From contig JAKZZE010000009.1 of assembly GCA_024220505.1 (NCBI GenBank), positions 506,001-570,000 on the forward strand: a stretch of 64,000 nt of DNA, given 5' to 3'. This document shows, in pieces, positions 14,300-25,681 of this stretch. The translations under genes were made by a program, and so were the position numbers. Positions within the stretch are counted from its first letter, which is position 1. Each line of letters opens with the position of its first letter. The notes under the pieces were generated by a model. It was not told where the DNA came from, ran no database searches, and was given only the letters and a program-made list of their open reading frames with translations. This DNA comes from Rhizopus arrhizus (taxonomy: Eukaryota > Mucoromycota > Mucoromycetes > Mucorales > Rhizopodaceae).

Positions 14300-14654
14300 A
14301 TGAAATTCACTTTATTATCTTCCGCTTTAATTATGGCTGGCTATGCTGTTGCCATACCGTTGACTAGTTCATACTCTGATGATGGCTATGTTGCCCCTCT
14401 TTATGTTCCTGCTGAATCTGAAACAGTCAGTGACTCCTATATCATCATGCTCAAGAACCATCTCACTGCTGAGCAAGTTCAGGACCATGCGGAATGGATC
14501 AGTTCTATGGTATCTACTAATGACTATTATACCGGGGACTTTTTGGATACTTCTTTTAATGAAGGTGTTAAACATGTTTATGAGATTCCTAATCTCAAAG
14601 GTTATGCTGGTCGTTTCGATAAGAAAGTATTGGATGCCATTCGTCGTTCTAAAG

Positions 14655-14697
<43 letters not shown>

Positions 14698-15667
14698 GAG
14701 CAATTTGATGATATTTAATAAATTATATTGTTAGGTCGAATTCGTTGAAAAAGATTCCATTGTTTACGCTAGCGAATTACAACGAAGTGCTCCTTGGGGA
14801 CTTGCTCGTATCTCTACTCGTGATGCACTTACACTCCGAAACTATAATAAATACAACTATGACAAAGAAACAGCTGGTAAAGGCATCAAGGTCTATGTGA
14901 TTGATACGGGTATCAATGTTGATCATGTGGACTTTGAAGGAAGAGCTAGCTGGGGAAAGACAATTCCTACAGACGACGATGACCAAGACGGTAACGGTCA
15001 CGGTTCTCACTGTGCTGGTACGATTGCTGGTAAAAAATATGGTGTAGCCAAACTGGCTGAACCGGTAGCAGTCAAGGTCTTGAAATCCAATGGTTCAGGT
15101 TCCATGTCTGACGTAGTTGCTGGTGTCGATTGGGCCACATCTGACTTCTTGAATCGAAAGAAACAGGCACAAGAAGCAGGCAAGCCATTCAAGGGTGCTG
15201 CAGCCAACATGAGTTTGGGTGGCGGTAAATCGGCTGCGTTGGATAGAATCGTGAACGGTGCTGTGGATGCTGGTCTCGTCTTTGCTGTTGCTGCTGGTAA
15301 CGATAACAAGGATGCATGTGACTATTCACCTGCTAGAGCGGAGAAAGCAATTACTGTTGGAGCCAGTACCGTATTTGATGAACGCGCTTACTTTTCAAAC
15401 TATGGTAAATGTGTTGATGTATTCGCACCTGGTTTAGATATTCAATCTATTTGGATTGGAAGTAAGACTGCAACAAACACCATCTCTGGTACATCCATGG
15501 CCTCACCTCATGTTGCTGGTTTAGCTGCTTATTTCTTGAGTCAAGCTGAACCAGGAACTACACCAAAGTCAATTAAAGAAAAGATCATTGATGTCAGTAC
15601 TCCTAACGTATTAGAGAAGATCCCCAAAGGTACTCCTAATCTTTTGATTTACAATGCGCTCGAATAA
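14300..15667 (+). CDS. Secreted subtilisin-like serine protease (proteinase K type, S8)
   Basis: Two exons, 14300..14656 and 14735..15667, give 429 aa. Residues 1-18 are a signal peptide. An I9-type inhibitory propeptide follows (SYIIMLKNHLTAEQVQDHAE to VEFVEKDSIVYA). The mature enzyme starts near SAPWGLARIS. The catalytic triad is complete: Asp176 in VYVIDTGI, His208 in GNGHGSHCAGTIAG and Ser373 in SGTSMASPHVAG; oxyanion Asn308 is in AAGND. The length is normal for fungal proteinase K-like enzymes. The 78-nt intron consists largely of an interrupted A tract (about 14659-14700), which makes it prone to length change. Role: extracellular proteolysis for nutrition, by family knowledge. Confidence 0.92.
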
Positions 15668-16379
15668 CTGCTTTTTTCCTTCAATAAACCATGATCCCTT
15701 TCTCTCTCTCTCTCTCTTTAAACATGCACTGAACGCATGAGTCACATTTCTTGTGAGCTTTAAAAGCACATGTACAAAAGTAGAACAGCTCATCAAAAAC
15801 ATTCTCTCTCCTTTATTTATCTTTATTTTGTAAACTCAAAAATTTATCTTGTCCATTACAAAACAAAGATTGTTAATCGTGCACGTTAAACATCACTGTT
15901 CCTACTTGTACAAAACAGCTTTAATATGCAATCAAAAGAGTGGAGAGAAGAGAAGAGGAAAGAAAAGTGAATATATTTTTATACAAGTTCCTATTATTAG
16001 TGTGTTTGTATGTCAATCATGAATGATGGTTTTCAGTTATTTAAAGAAACCACGCGTCAATCTTCAGTACCACATTGATTTAGCAACATACCGTATTCAT
16101 CTCCTTATTCCTTTTTCTTATCTAAAGACTAGCTAAATATAAGGGTTTATTGCACACAAAACAGGCAGAAAGGACAAACGAGGCTCACTTCTAAAAGCAA
16201 TCTTTGGTTGAAAATGAATATGGCCAATGCACAAGAAATAGTCCTTTTCCGTAACCAAGCTTATGTGATACAAGCGCGCGTTCAGGAATACACACACACA
16301 CACGAATCTATATCCACACATCTATTTACATGTACACACAAAAAGTTATGTTTTTTTTTGTTTCTTTTTCCTTTCTTTT

Positions 16380-16410
<31 letters not shown>

Positions 16411-16446
16411 TTAACTTTTATCAAATAAAATTTATTATTTATTCTA
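15668..16446. other. Intergenic region between subtilase and PX kinase
   Basis: 3' UTR of the protease, a (CT)n run at about 15702-15718, a (CA)n run at about 16291-16303 and T-rich sequence at 16350-16412 just upstream of the kinase start. No gene seen. Confidence 0.45.
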
Positions 16447-18329
16447 ATGCCTGGAGCAATTAAACAAAATAATAATGTATTTTATCGTATTGCAGTGATC
16501 GAAACCAAAGTGAAGATTTCCAACCATATTTGCACTGTAAGGTTTAATATTGGATTATATTCACCAAGGTACTGATGACAAGTTGTAGGTTTATCATATC
16601 ATGTTGGAAGATAATGAGCATCACTATTCATTAGTACGATATATTGAAGACTTTTATGAATTGGATAGCTTGGTAAGAGTGTACACAAATTTTACATTTA
16701 TAGGCAATCAAAATAAACAAAGTTCCCTTAATGTAGCTTCATAAACATTTCCCCAAACATCGGATCCCGCTACCGAAATTGAAGTCAGCAAAGAATAACA
16801 ATCATACAATTCGATCTTTTTTTAAATATAAAAAGAAAAATAATTCAGAATTACTTCAAGATTATCTCGTTCAGTCTACTTCAAGAATGATCGGTAAGAG
16901 CTCGTTATTCAAAGACTTTTTATCAGCACAGAGGGATGAAGACAGAAGGATTTCAAGATATCAACAGAAGCAGCAAGTTGTTGTACAACCTACTTTAAAG
17001 AGAAAAAGATCGTTTTATGATGCAAGACAGAATAAACGATCACTAGGACTTGGACCACCTGCCATCAACCAGTTTGAATTGATCAAAGTACTTGGAAAGG
17101 GAGCAACAGGCAAAGTCATCTTGGTGAGAAAAGAACAGAAATTGTTTGCACTAAAGACAATCAATAAATCATGGAATGTAACAGCAAGAGAAGTGAATCA
17201 TATCAAAATGGAGCGAGACATCTTGGCCAAACTGTCTGAATTGCATCACCCATTCTTAGTTCAACTTCACTGGGCATTTCAAGACACACAAAATCTGTAC
17301 CTTGTGCTGGATTATCATGCTGGTGCTGATTTAGCTACTTTACTGCAGAGATTTATTTATTTCCCACAAGAACAATGTAGACTTTATTGTGCTGAAATCG
17401 TCATGGGCTTACAAGAATTACATCGTCATTCGATCCTTTACAGGTAATCAGTCTTATTTTATTATCATCTTGTGCTCATCCCATCCAACAGAGACTTGAA
17501 ACCCGAAAATGTTTTGTTAGCAAGCGATGGTCACATTGTCTTGACTGATTTTGGTTTATCGAAAATGTTTGGTAATAATGAAGAACATCGTACGACAACG
17601 TATTGTGGTACACCAGAATATTTAGCCCCAGAGATTATATTACAAGAGGAAGAGTACTCTTATGCTGCTGATTACTGGAGTCTTGGAACGATGCTGTACG
17701 AAATGATCACGGGCGTGATACCCTTTGCTGCCTCAACACCCGATGACATGTACGAGCGTGTGCTTTACGATGATCTCTTGTTCCCAGCTCACTTTGATCC
17801 TGAAGCTATGGATTTAATTGCAGGTTTATTGGAACGTGATCCACTTTTGAGATTAGGTGCTGGTGTCAGTGGCGTATTCGAAATCAGGACGCATCCATAC
17901 TTTAGTAACCATTTGAACTGGAAAGATGTTTATGCTAAACGAATATGTCCTCTTTATGTTCCCTCAATGACATCCGAAACAGACTTGAGTAACTTTGATC
18001 CTGATTTCTTGCACATGTCGACTGCGATCAAGGAAGAAAATGACGAGGCTATTTTACTAAGACAAAGATATCTGTCTGACTATTGTCCAGCTGGCTTGAC
18101 AGAGAATGCGTTCAAAGGCTACTCTTTTATTCGACAAGATCAGCAACCGATAAATGAATCCGAATTTACTTTCTTTGGTAGTAGCTTCTATGATCAAGAA
18201 GACCACTCCCTTCGTCGTCCTAGCACCACTTCATCCATTGTTATCAAAGGAATCTTAGCAACCGATTGTAAAAATTCACTAGTTGTAGAAAATAGTTTAC
18301 AAGACAATATCATCGCACTGCGATCTTGA
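16447..18329 (+). CDS. PX-domain AGC protein kinase (SGK3-like architecture)
   Basis: Four exons, 16447..16536, 16589..16672, 16737..17443 and 17492..18329, give 572 aa. The first two exons (30 and 28 codons) are easily missed and, with the start of exon 3, encode a compact PX fold: FYRIAVIETKV, YSLVRYIEDFYELDSL, then LHKHFPKHRIPLPKL with the typical basic/proline region. The AGC kinase domain follows (residues about 171-450): GKGATGKV, K198, YRDLKPEN (D295), DFG (D313), TTTYCGTPEYLAPE, and a C-tail with FKGYSF resembling the AGC hydrophobic motif. PX domains bind phosphoinositides, so recruitment to endosomal or vacuolar membranes is likely. The 3' end is only 18 bp from the convergent ERCC1 gene. 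Confidence 0.82.
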
Positions 18330-18347
18330 ATGTAAATAATAATAAAT

Positions 18348-19217
18348 TTATGCCTTTTTCTTATTTATTAAAAACGGTTGTTTCCAAACACGCTGTATCC
18401 TTTTCACTTTTTGTTCTCCAAATCCAGGACACAAGCTCAATTCCTCTGTTGATGCTTCCATCACATTTTTTAACGAACCAAAATTAGACAGTAGCGTCAA
18501 TACATCTGTCTTATTGACGCTTCTGATGTTTGTCAAGCAATCCGTCATCTTTGCCAAGTAGTCATTCTCCACTCTCTCTCGAATCAAGTCTGCTCCCGTA
18601 TTCTCAAATGCTTTGTAGCTCTCCAAATACCTTCCTGCTTCTTCTAAACTCCAACAAAGCATCAGCGTGAAATCACTCAGGATCGCTATCCGATTGATCT
18701 CTCTCACCGCATCGTGGTAGTTTTCTGCATCTACATAAACAAGCAAGATACGTGTTACGTACAGGTGCTTGACACTGTTCAAACGGTCATAGATATAGGT
18801 GGGGTAAAGTCGATGATATCGTAAACTGAGGTAAATCACACCCGTTGTTTGTCCGACGACATAATCTACCTTGATACTCTCTGAAGGTTCATAGGGCACA
18901 TTGCGAATGAACTTTAAGACAGGATTCTTTTGTTGATTGGGGCTCACAAGAATTGTATTTCCTACTGTACGTCTATAGTTTGGCTTATTATTCTGTTGAG
19001 CTATATTGTTGATGACTTTGTTTTGCGCAGCACGAGTAGTGGCATTATTAGCTGTAACCACAGCATGAGGAGTAGAACTGTCTTGATTAGTTGCATTTGC
19101 TGATTGTTTTGATTTAAAAAATAATGTCTTTGGCTTTGAACTTGTTGCTTTTTGTTTTTCAATTTCTTCTAAAGAAGGAATTTTCCAAGTCGATTCATTT
19201 TGCTCATTATTTGACAT
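18348..19217 (-). CDS. ERCC1: DNA excision repair protein ERCC1/Rad10
   Basis: Single exon, 289 aa. The start at 19217 (MSNNEQNEST) is chosen because the upstream in-frame extension reads through a poly-T run. The N-terminal 100 residues are low-complexity. The central domain has the ERCC1 core: GNTILVSPNQQKNPVLKFIR, then VDYVVGQTTGVIYLSLRYHR, ILLVYVDAENYHDAVREINR and FTLMLCWSLEEAGRYLE. The C-terminus is a helix-hairpin-helix pair (LLSNFGSLKNVMEAS, LCPGFGEQKVKRI). By family knowledge it has no catalytic residues of its own; it pairs with XPF/Rad1 to cut 5' of lesions in nucleotide excision repair and interstrand crosslink repair. Confidence 0.93.
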   Translation of the reverse strand: MSNNEQNESTWKIPSLEEIEKQKATSSKPKTLFFKSKQSANATNQDSSTPHAVVTANNATTRAAQNKVINNIAQQNNKPNYRRTVGNTILVSPNQQKNPVLKFIRNVPYEPSESIKVDYVVGQTTGVIYLSLRYHRLYPTYIYDRLNSVKHLYVTRILLVYVDAENYHDAVREINRIAILSDFTLMLCWSLEEAGRYLESYKAFENTGADLIRERVENDYLAKMTDCLTNIRSVNKTDVLTLLSNFGSLKNVMEASTEELSLCPGFGEQKVKRIQRVWKQPFLINKKKA

Positions 19218-19293
19218 TTTTATAAGAAACAAAAAAAAAAAAAAAAAAAAAAGAATGCATGAATCGATGGTCACAAAATTATATACAGTTTAT

Positions 19294-20241
19294 TTATTTC
19301 TTATCACTCGGTTTCTTGTCTTCCAATACATTTTCGATGAGTCTCTTTGTATAATCACGTACAAGATAAAATGCGTCTCCTCTTTCTAACCTTGTCCAAA
19401 GATTCATGAAGAATCCTTGCTGCGAACCATCTTTCCATGAATTAATATATCTTTGTGTAAGGTGTTGCAGTGGATGAAATGTTTTATGGATTATTCTAGT
19501 TACTATTATGACTATTAATATCAGTTGTCAATATCTGATTGTACTTACCATGCTCACTTGAATGACTTATCTCTTTTCCCAAGTCTATAGTATAATAATC
19601 TGGGTACGCTTTTTTAGTGATCAGTGCTTGTTCTGTATTTTAAACATGAGTTTATTTTGTATTACTTTATGAATAAACAAACCTCCCAAAATGTGTTCTC
19701 TGCATCTTTTAGGTGTCTTGGCTACTGATATCCAAGTACCATAAAATGGATTCAGCTTAAATTCGACGTCACTTGTCTTTTTCTTTTCTTCTTCTTCTGA
19801 TAACAGCAGTCGTTGTTTTGCCAATTTTCTACTCTCTTTTAAAAAGCAAACCATTGTACACTCTCTCGAATGATTAAATAATCTTTCTAATCTTTCTCTA
19901 TCCATCTTCCCTTCGAATTCCATTTTAGGGATATTTGCTAATAAATAACACTTTTCTTTCCAATTTAATTCCTTGTCTTCATTATGTTCCATATTACGAC
20001 TGAGTCCAAACAGGATTGTGTTGTGTCTGTGAGTGGGTTTTTCTGGTAATTTATTTTTTTCTTCAACTACTTCTTCTGCTCCTGTTGTCGCTGCTGCTTC
20101 TTCTGACCACCAAGGAGAGAGTAAAGAACCTGTGTCCTCTGTCGGTGGTGGAGGTGGTACGATAGATGGTGGTAACATGTTGCATGTCTTATTGTTTTCA
20201 TTATTCTTCTTTTTATCATTGTTCTCGTTCTGTCCAGTCAT
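19294..20241 (-). CDS. Hypothetical protein, unrecognised
   Basis: Three exons (20241..19683, 19632..19549, 19511..19294) join in frame to 286 aa. Within the last intron, other AG acceptors give an immediate stop, so the TAATAG acceptor at 19513-19512 is used. The N-terminal 90 residues are disordered, with a poly-Pro run (IVPPPPPTEDTG) and acidic/Ala-rich sequence. From about residue 95 the sequence is mixed alpha/beta: WKEKCYLLANIPKMEFEG, a Lys/Glu-rich coil, FKLNPFYGTWISVAKTPKR, and a helical C-terminus. I do not recognise the family. It is transcribed in tandem with ERCC1, whose ATG is only 76 bp downstream of this stop, so that spacer must hold ERCC1's promoter unless transcription reads through. 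Confidence 0.6.
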
Positions 20242-20733
20242 AATTATTCGTAAAAGGAAAAAGAAAGAAAATAAATAAAAAAGAGTGGTTTTTATGATGA
20301 TGCGGTCTTTAAATTATAAAACAAACTTAAAAAACTAAAAAAGAAACCGGACTGTTTCAAGTCTCTTTTTTTATTTTTTGTTTTTTTTGAAGAGTATTGA
20401 AACTGAAGCTTTCTTTTTAGAGTGAAGAGGATGTTTACCAAATGAGTTTATTAAAAAATAAAGGTGATATGCAACCAATGTTTAATGCATAATGGTTACA
20501 TAATTGCCATATTTAGATTGTAATTATACAAATAAGGTATTTCCTTTTTTTTTTTTTTATTCATTAGCAATAAACTTGATCTTTTTTTGAACAAAATTCA
20601 GCTTGAGCTAATTAATACCATTGAACAATTTGAATTTATTCTTTTTATATGCAAAAAGATATAATAGTTTACAATTATATCTGAGTATGAATAAATGAAC
20701 TTTTGTGCATAAACAATTGCTACATACTATTTA
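20242..20733. other. Intergenic region
   Basis: AT-rich spacer with T runs (about 20547-20559). It holds the promoter side of the upstream gene and the 3' side of the rhomboid gene. No gene or RNA recognised. Confidence 0.4.
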
Positions 20734-22044
20734 TTATGTAATATTAAAGCGATAAAGTAATATACCCAGCAATATTCCGTATATACAAAGACTAAAAAAT
20801 TTAATCAAATATATTCCTATACGCTTCTTTAGACTTGGTGATTTCTCTTTGATTGGTATTAAAACAAGCGATAATATAATGCCTGAAAGCAAACCGCCTA
20901 AATGTGAAAAATTATCTACCCTATTGTCATTACGTAAGTCATTCATTATATTCAACATCTCTCTCTTTCTCCCTCTTTTTACTCTGGAAGTAATCCAAGC
21001 ATGAAGCAAATAAATGTAATCAGTGATAGTTGAATGGCATGTCGCATCTTTTGTTCTATACTTTTCCAGTGAAGCAACGCATCAACATAATAATAACCAA
21101 TATAACCAAAAAAAGAACTACTGCAACCAAGATAGGCTACAAACATAAAATTTCAGTGAGCTTAAATCAACGTCTTTCTTTTTCTCTCTCTTATATTCTT
21201 ATTTACCTATCAAAGGCATTGCGAAATTTGCTCCTAGTACATGCCCAAATATACCAGAGCCAATAAATAATACTAAACATGTATACATCAAAAATGATTT
21301 TCAAACCGGCATTCTTTTTTTTTTATTCTTACATGATGTTCGAAGTGGATTAATTGCTTTTTCTAGCTTAATGCCAGTGACAAGCAAGATTGCTGCATTC
21401 AAAGATAAATGGATGAGCCCACTGTGAATCGCGAGTGGCGTCATGAACCGAATTGTCTGATCAGGAATACCAGGTCGGTGAAATGGGGTCATACCACAAA
21501 TGGTGACAAGCGAACAGCTACTATCAAGCCAGTGAGGTGTTGAGGGAGCAAATAGACTAAGCGACTCATCGAGACTGGTCGTATTGAGACATATATACAC
21601 CTGGTCGGCTGGCATCTCATCCACAGGCTTCATACATGGTGCAAACCTGGCTCCTATCTGTATTGTGCTCTGTATAGAGGGTCCAATCATACCATTGAAC
21701 GGATTCAATTCAAAAAATTCCCCTGAATTTTGTTTGTTTAGTAAAAGCTCGCCTGCAAAGAATATGATGAGAATGGCCAGCCAAAGATAGGTGAACAGTG
21801 GCCAATGATATCCCTGTTCTGTACTGGGGCCAATACAAAAGCTTTTAAAGATTTCAGTGTTTTTCGATTTCTCTGGTGCTTCTTTGGGTGTGTCTTCAAA
21901 GAGTGGAATGACTAGATTTGAAGGCGGCGGGTATCGGATTTCTGTATATGTTCTTTTTACAAATTGTACATGGCTTAATTGACGCATATGTCTTGAGTGG
22001 TTTGACATTGTGGTATCTGTTTTATGTAAGTCGGTTTGAGACAT
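20734..22044 (-). CDS. Rhomboid-family intramembrane serine protease
   Basis: Four exons (22044..21333, 21272..21207, 21136..20983, 20920..20734) close in frame to 372 aa. A cytosolic leader of about 80 residues precedes the first membrane helix (LFTYLWLAILIIFFAGELLL). The large lumenal loop carries NPFNGMIGPS and Cys residues typical of the L1 region. Rhomboid signatures follow: H-x(4)-H-x(3)-N in IHSGLIHLSLN, the nucleophile in YLGCSSSFFGYIG (S265 in a GxSS rather than GxSG context), and the His in VDNFSHLGG (H317). It is therefore predicted to be active on membrane-embedded substrates. Total helix count is about seven. Compartment (Golgi, plasma membrane or other) cannot be decided. Confidence 0.87.
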
Positions 22045-22690
22045 TGAGTTGAGAAGAAGAGAGGAAGAAGAAGAAAAAAGGATTAGTTTATATTTTGTGT
22101 GTTGCTATTTTCGACTCCTCTCCCTTTCTCCCCCTAGAAACGTCCATTATTCATAGTTTGTATGCTTTTTAAAGAAGGAATGAAAACAAAACAAACACAG
22201 TTAGGATCATTCTTTCTTTTATTTCATTTTCCTTTATTTTCCAATTATAGATATTTTAAAGAGGAGCAAAAGGAATAAAAGGAAGAAGAAGAAGAAGAAA
22301 AAAAAAAAAAACAAAAAAACAGAAAGAAAAGCCAATTTGTCACGCATTTCTTTTTTTTTAAGGAGAAGCTGATTTTAAATGAGAAAGACAAAATAGAATT
22401 AATTGTTCAATTCTGTTTTAGTCATCACTGTTAGGTCTTGAGTATTTAAAACTATTAAAAACAAAAGAATTTTAAGCATTCATTACTATGCGTATCAAGG
22501 CACTTGCCTTTACTTTTATTATTCTTAGTTTTTGGGTTTGGATATAAGCTGTATTTCATTCGGATAGCAGCTTTAAATAAAACTTATTCTATTAAAAAAA
22601 AAGACTTGCTACCTTGATGATAGTATCTTAATATTTACTGTGACCCGTATTTTCAATTCCATAAATACAAGAATCTCATTTCATAACATG
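22045..22690. other. Intergenic region upstream of the rhomboid gene
   Basis: Purine-rich on the plus strand just above the start codon (about 22050-22075 and 22260-22315), then AT-rich. No gene seen. Confidence 0.4.
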
Positions 22691-23830
22691 AACTCATTTG
22701 AGGTAATTTAATGTTGTATTTGACAGGATCTGCTCCTATTTCATTATTGACACTCAAGCATATCAAGTACTTGATATCGTATCGTTCTTTGGCTGATTTG
22801 GCTGTCTAGTTAGGTAACTCTAAATGGTGCAATACGGTTTGTCATCGCATTTGAGAATGGAATAAAGCAACAATTGGCCCCATAGGCTTTATTGGCCTCA
22901 TTCTGAGGGTTGCTCGAGACACACTGTCTGACTTCAGATGATGTTGGTTGTTCTGTCTGTGGACCTCTCGAGATTTAATCCAATAATTGATCAACGATAT
23001 TACTATCTTCATAACAAGCTATGTCATGATGACATTACCGTGTATTTCTTTATAAGAATGTACTTGGTTTAGAGACATTTACTAGATTGATAACAAGCAA
23101 TACCATTTTTATTAATAAAAAAGATGGTATAAAAGAGTGTTCGCTCCAAGGAATGGAATCGAAAGGGGATCCAAACTGCTTTTGCTCTAGGCAGATCAAA
23201 GAGCCCCTAAATTAACTAGCATGGGATAAATGACCATGATGACATAATTTAGTATCAAACTTAAGCTATTGGCCCAGCCCTGTAGGTGCATTCTAAATAG
23301 TAGATATTATATGGCCTTGAAGACCTTGTTGGATTCCACTGACTGTTGGGGCAAGAAGTATAAATTTCAAAGTTACTTGTTTTACTCCATCCCAAATTTG
23401 AATCGGTTTGAGTGTTAAATCCAGTGGACATAATCCTTGAACTTGCAAAATGAACTCATCAGTGCAAACATACACTTGTGTATATATTCAAGACCGTCAT
23501 GATTGAAAGAGCTATAAGAATAAAGATCCATCAAGCCTCAGTATTTTATTCATAATGTATTGTCCATAAGACACTCGATCAGATCCTAACATCTCCTCAT
23601 CATTCAATAGCTTAACCAGCATGGTTAATGAGAACTTTTCTTGAATAAATCTGCAAGAAAACTAGGAGCATATCCATGATGAATTCGAATTTCTTCAATT
23701 ATTTGTTTTGCTACCATTCAATATCCACATGTAATTGTATCGCTTCCTCCATTCAAGAAAAACCGATTTACAAGAGAAAATCTAGTGTTCATATAATCAT
23801 TTTTTTTTCCTTTAAAAGAAATTTACGAAT
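22690..23830 (-). pseudogene. Unidentified decayed gene
   Basis: On the minus strand, protein-like segments follow one another in the same order but in shifting frames. Segments include VAKQIIEEIRIHHGYAPSFL, then LTMLVKLLNDEEMLGSDRVS and YGQYIMNKILRLDGS, then VCTDEFILQVQGLCPLDLTL with LKPIQIWDGVKQVTLKFILL, and farther down IKPMGPIVALFHSQMR. Stops and frameshifts separate them. This is the pattern of an old pseudogene, probably one copy of a repeated, transposon-like family. I could not identify the family. Confidence 0.4.
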
Positions 23831-24589
23831 CAAACCAATGCCCTAGTGTAAAAATAATGGCCGTACTCTTGTATAACTTATATCATGTGTTCTAAGAACA
23901 GCAATATAGTTGTTCACTAATGAGCTAGTGAAGAAAAATTGATATTCAATGTCAGTTGAACCACTTGTTCAGGTTCTGTTGTATTATAAAGCCCCTTTTT
24001 GTCCTTTAATAAGCCTATTCATTCCTAAAACAGTGACATTGTTTTAACTTGTGGAGAATTCTTTGTGTAATTGTATTATGACTTCAATTAGTTCTAAATT
24101 AGGTTGAAAATGCGTTGAATCTGCAAATACATGATGTACTACAAGCGAGTAAGATAAAAATTCTAATTGAATGTTCCTATATTCATACTAAAGAAAAAAA
24201 ATATAAAAGTAAATATGCACGCAAGTATGTGCGTGTGTTTTTAAACAGGTTGCAAGGGGAGGAGGAGAGCTTTCATATTAAAATTCTCTTTTAATAAGCT
24301 CACTAAATGTGCGCCCTTGAAGTCCATTTATTAAAATATGTTGTTATAAAATAGAGTTTATATTCATTACTTGATCTTTTTTTTTAAAAAATGTACTCCT
24401 TTTGAATACTGTTGCTTTTTCAGACAAGCTATACAACATCATTCTTTACATTGAATATAAAAAAATCGCATAAAATCATTTGTGTTTACAGGTTTACTTT
24501 CAAGTGCATATATCGGAGTTTGATATGACTTTGAGCTCTTTCTTTTATAATTCACTACGTTCACAATTTTCCGTTTTCGTATAATTATA

Positions 24590-24689
24590 CATTATTTCCA
24601 GAAATTAAAGTCTCATTTTGTAAAGTTTTATAATACAATTTATATGTAATTGCGACAAGTCACGGCGACTTTAATTTCTGGAAATAGTG
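24590..24689. mobile_element. MITE, 100 bp, with 23-bp terminal inverted repeats and TA target duplication
   Basis: The left end starts CATTATTTCCAGAAATTAAA. The right end, read on the other strand, starts CACTATTTCCAGAAATTAAA, and both continue GTC. The element is flanked by TA on each side (24588-24589 and 24690-24691). It has no coding capacity. TA duplication and perfect-type inverted ends fit a miniature element mobilised by a Tc1/mariner transposase. Confidence 0.7.
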
Positions 24690-24816
24690 TATTATGAATA
24701 TATGTTAAAGAATTCATTTTACACAAAAGAAGCAAAGACCATAAACATGAACAAAGCTATCTGATTTATTCATGAATCTATATAAGAGTAAAGTATAAAA
24801 TAAAAGTCCAAAGCCT

Positions 24817-25681
24817 TTAAAGTTTACCTATTGGTATCTTGTAATGATCTGCAAGTTCAGAAACAAGGGATTCAACTTTTCTGATCTCTTGCTCTGTTGC
24901 ACCATTATGGATCGCACCATATCTGTGACCCTTCAGCTGAAGTGGTATATTCTCTGCCATTAAACCTGCTACAACCACCAGACTAGTTTCCTTTGGGTTC
25001 AAAACAGATACATCACTCAGAATGGGACCGTAGAGATGATGAAGAGCTGTTTGTGCTAAATCAGGGTGTGTGCTGTACATATTCTTAATCACCTTTTCTG
25101 TATGGCGACTATATATTCTATCAAATAGTTCTTTTCCTCTTTGTCTTTGAAATTGAACATCAGACCAAGACTCTTCTTTTCTGTATCCTTTGTATATGAG
25201 TCATAATGGTTTATTTTTTATGTATCAAGCATTACCTTAATGGCTTTTTTGGTAACAATGATTTTATTGTATCTGGAGTTGCATCTGCTAAGTGCTGAAG
25301 AACATTAATTGTCTGCGAGATATGTTTAAGTAACAAAATAAAGGTAGTTTTAATCGTTCTTCTTTTTACTTTTGGAAAGCCTATGATGACATGACTCTTT
25401 AGGGCTGCCTCTCTCATCCTTAGTACGATTTTAGACATCAAATCATTTTTTACTGATTGGCTTTTGCCTTGCATCTGGTTTATATGATTTGATATAACAT
25501 CGTATACGTCCCGAACATCTTCTGGGTGGTTGACTGAAGCCATGACAGAAACCTATCAAAAATGAAGTATGAATGCACTATATTTTTGTCTATATAAACT
25601 TACAGAAGCAATATACCATGTATCTTTACTAATATCACTTCCTTGTTCTAATGCTCTTAATAATATGTTCTTAACTGACAT
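24817..25681 (-). CDS. AhpD/carboxymuconolactone decarboxylase-like protein lacking the CxxC pair
   Basis: Four exons (25681..25604, 25552..25370, 25312..25236, 25180..24817) close in frame to 233 aa. The first exon encodes MSVKNILLRALEQGSD. The pattern is that of the fungal AhpD-like family: REAALKSHVIIGFPKTINVL, then RGKELFDRIYSRHTEKVIKN, a helical core LAQTALHHLYGPILSD, and SLVVVAGLMAENIPLQLKGH followed by GAIHNGATEQEI. In catalytic AhpD the helix after the acidic residue carries a CxxC redox pair. Here no Cys is present, so a peroxidase reaction through that pair is not expected. Family assignment is from fold-pattern memory; function is unknown. Confidence 0.68.
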
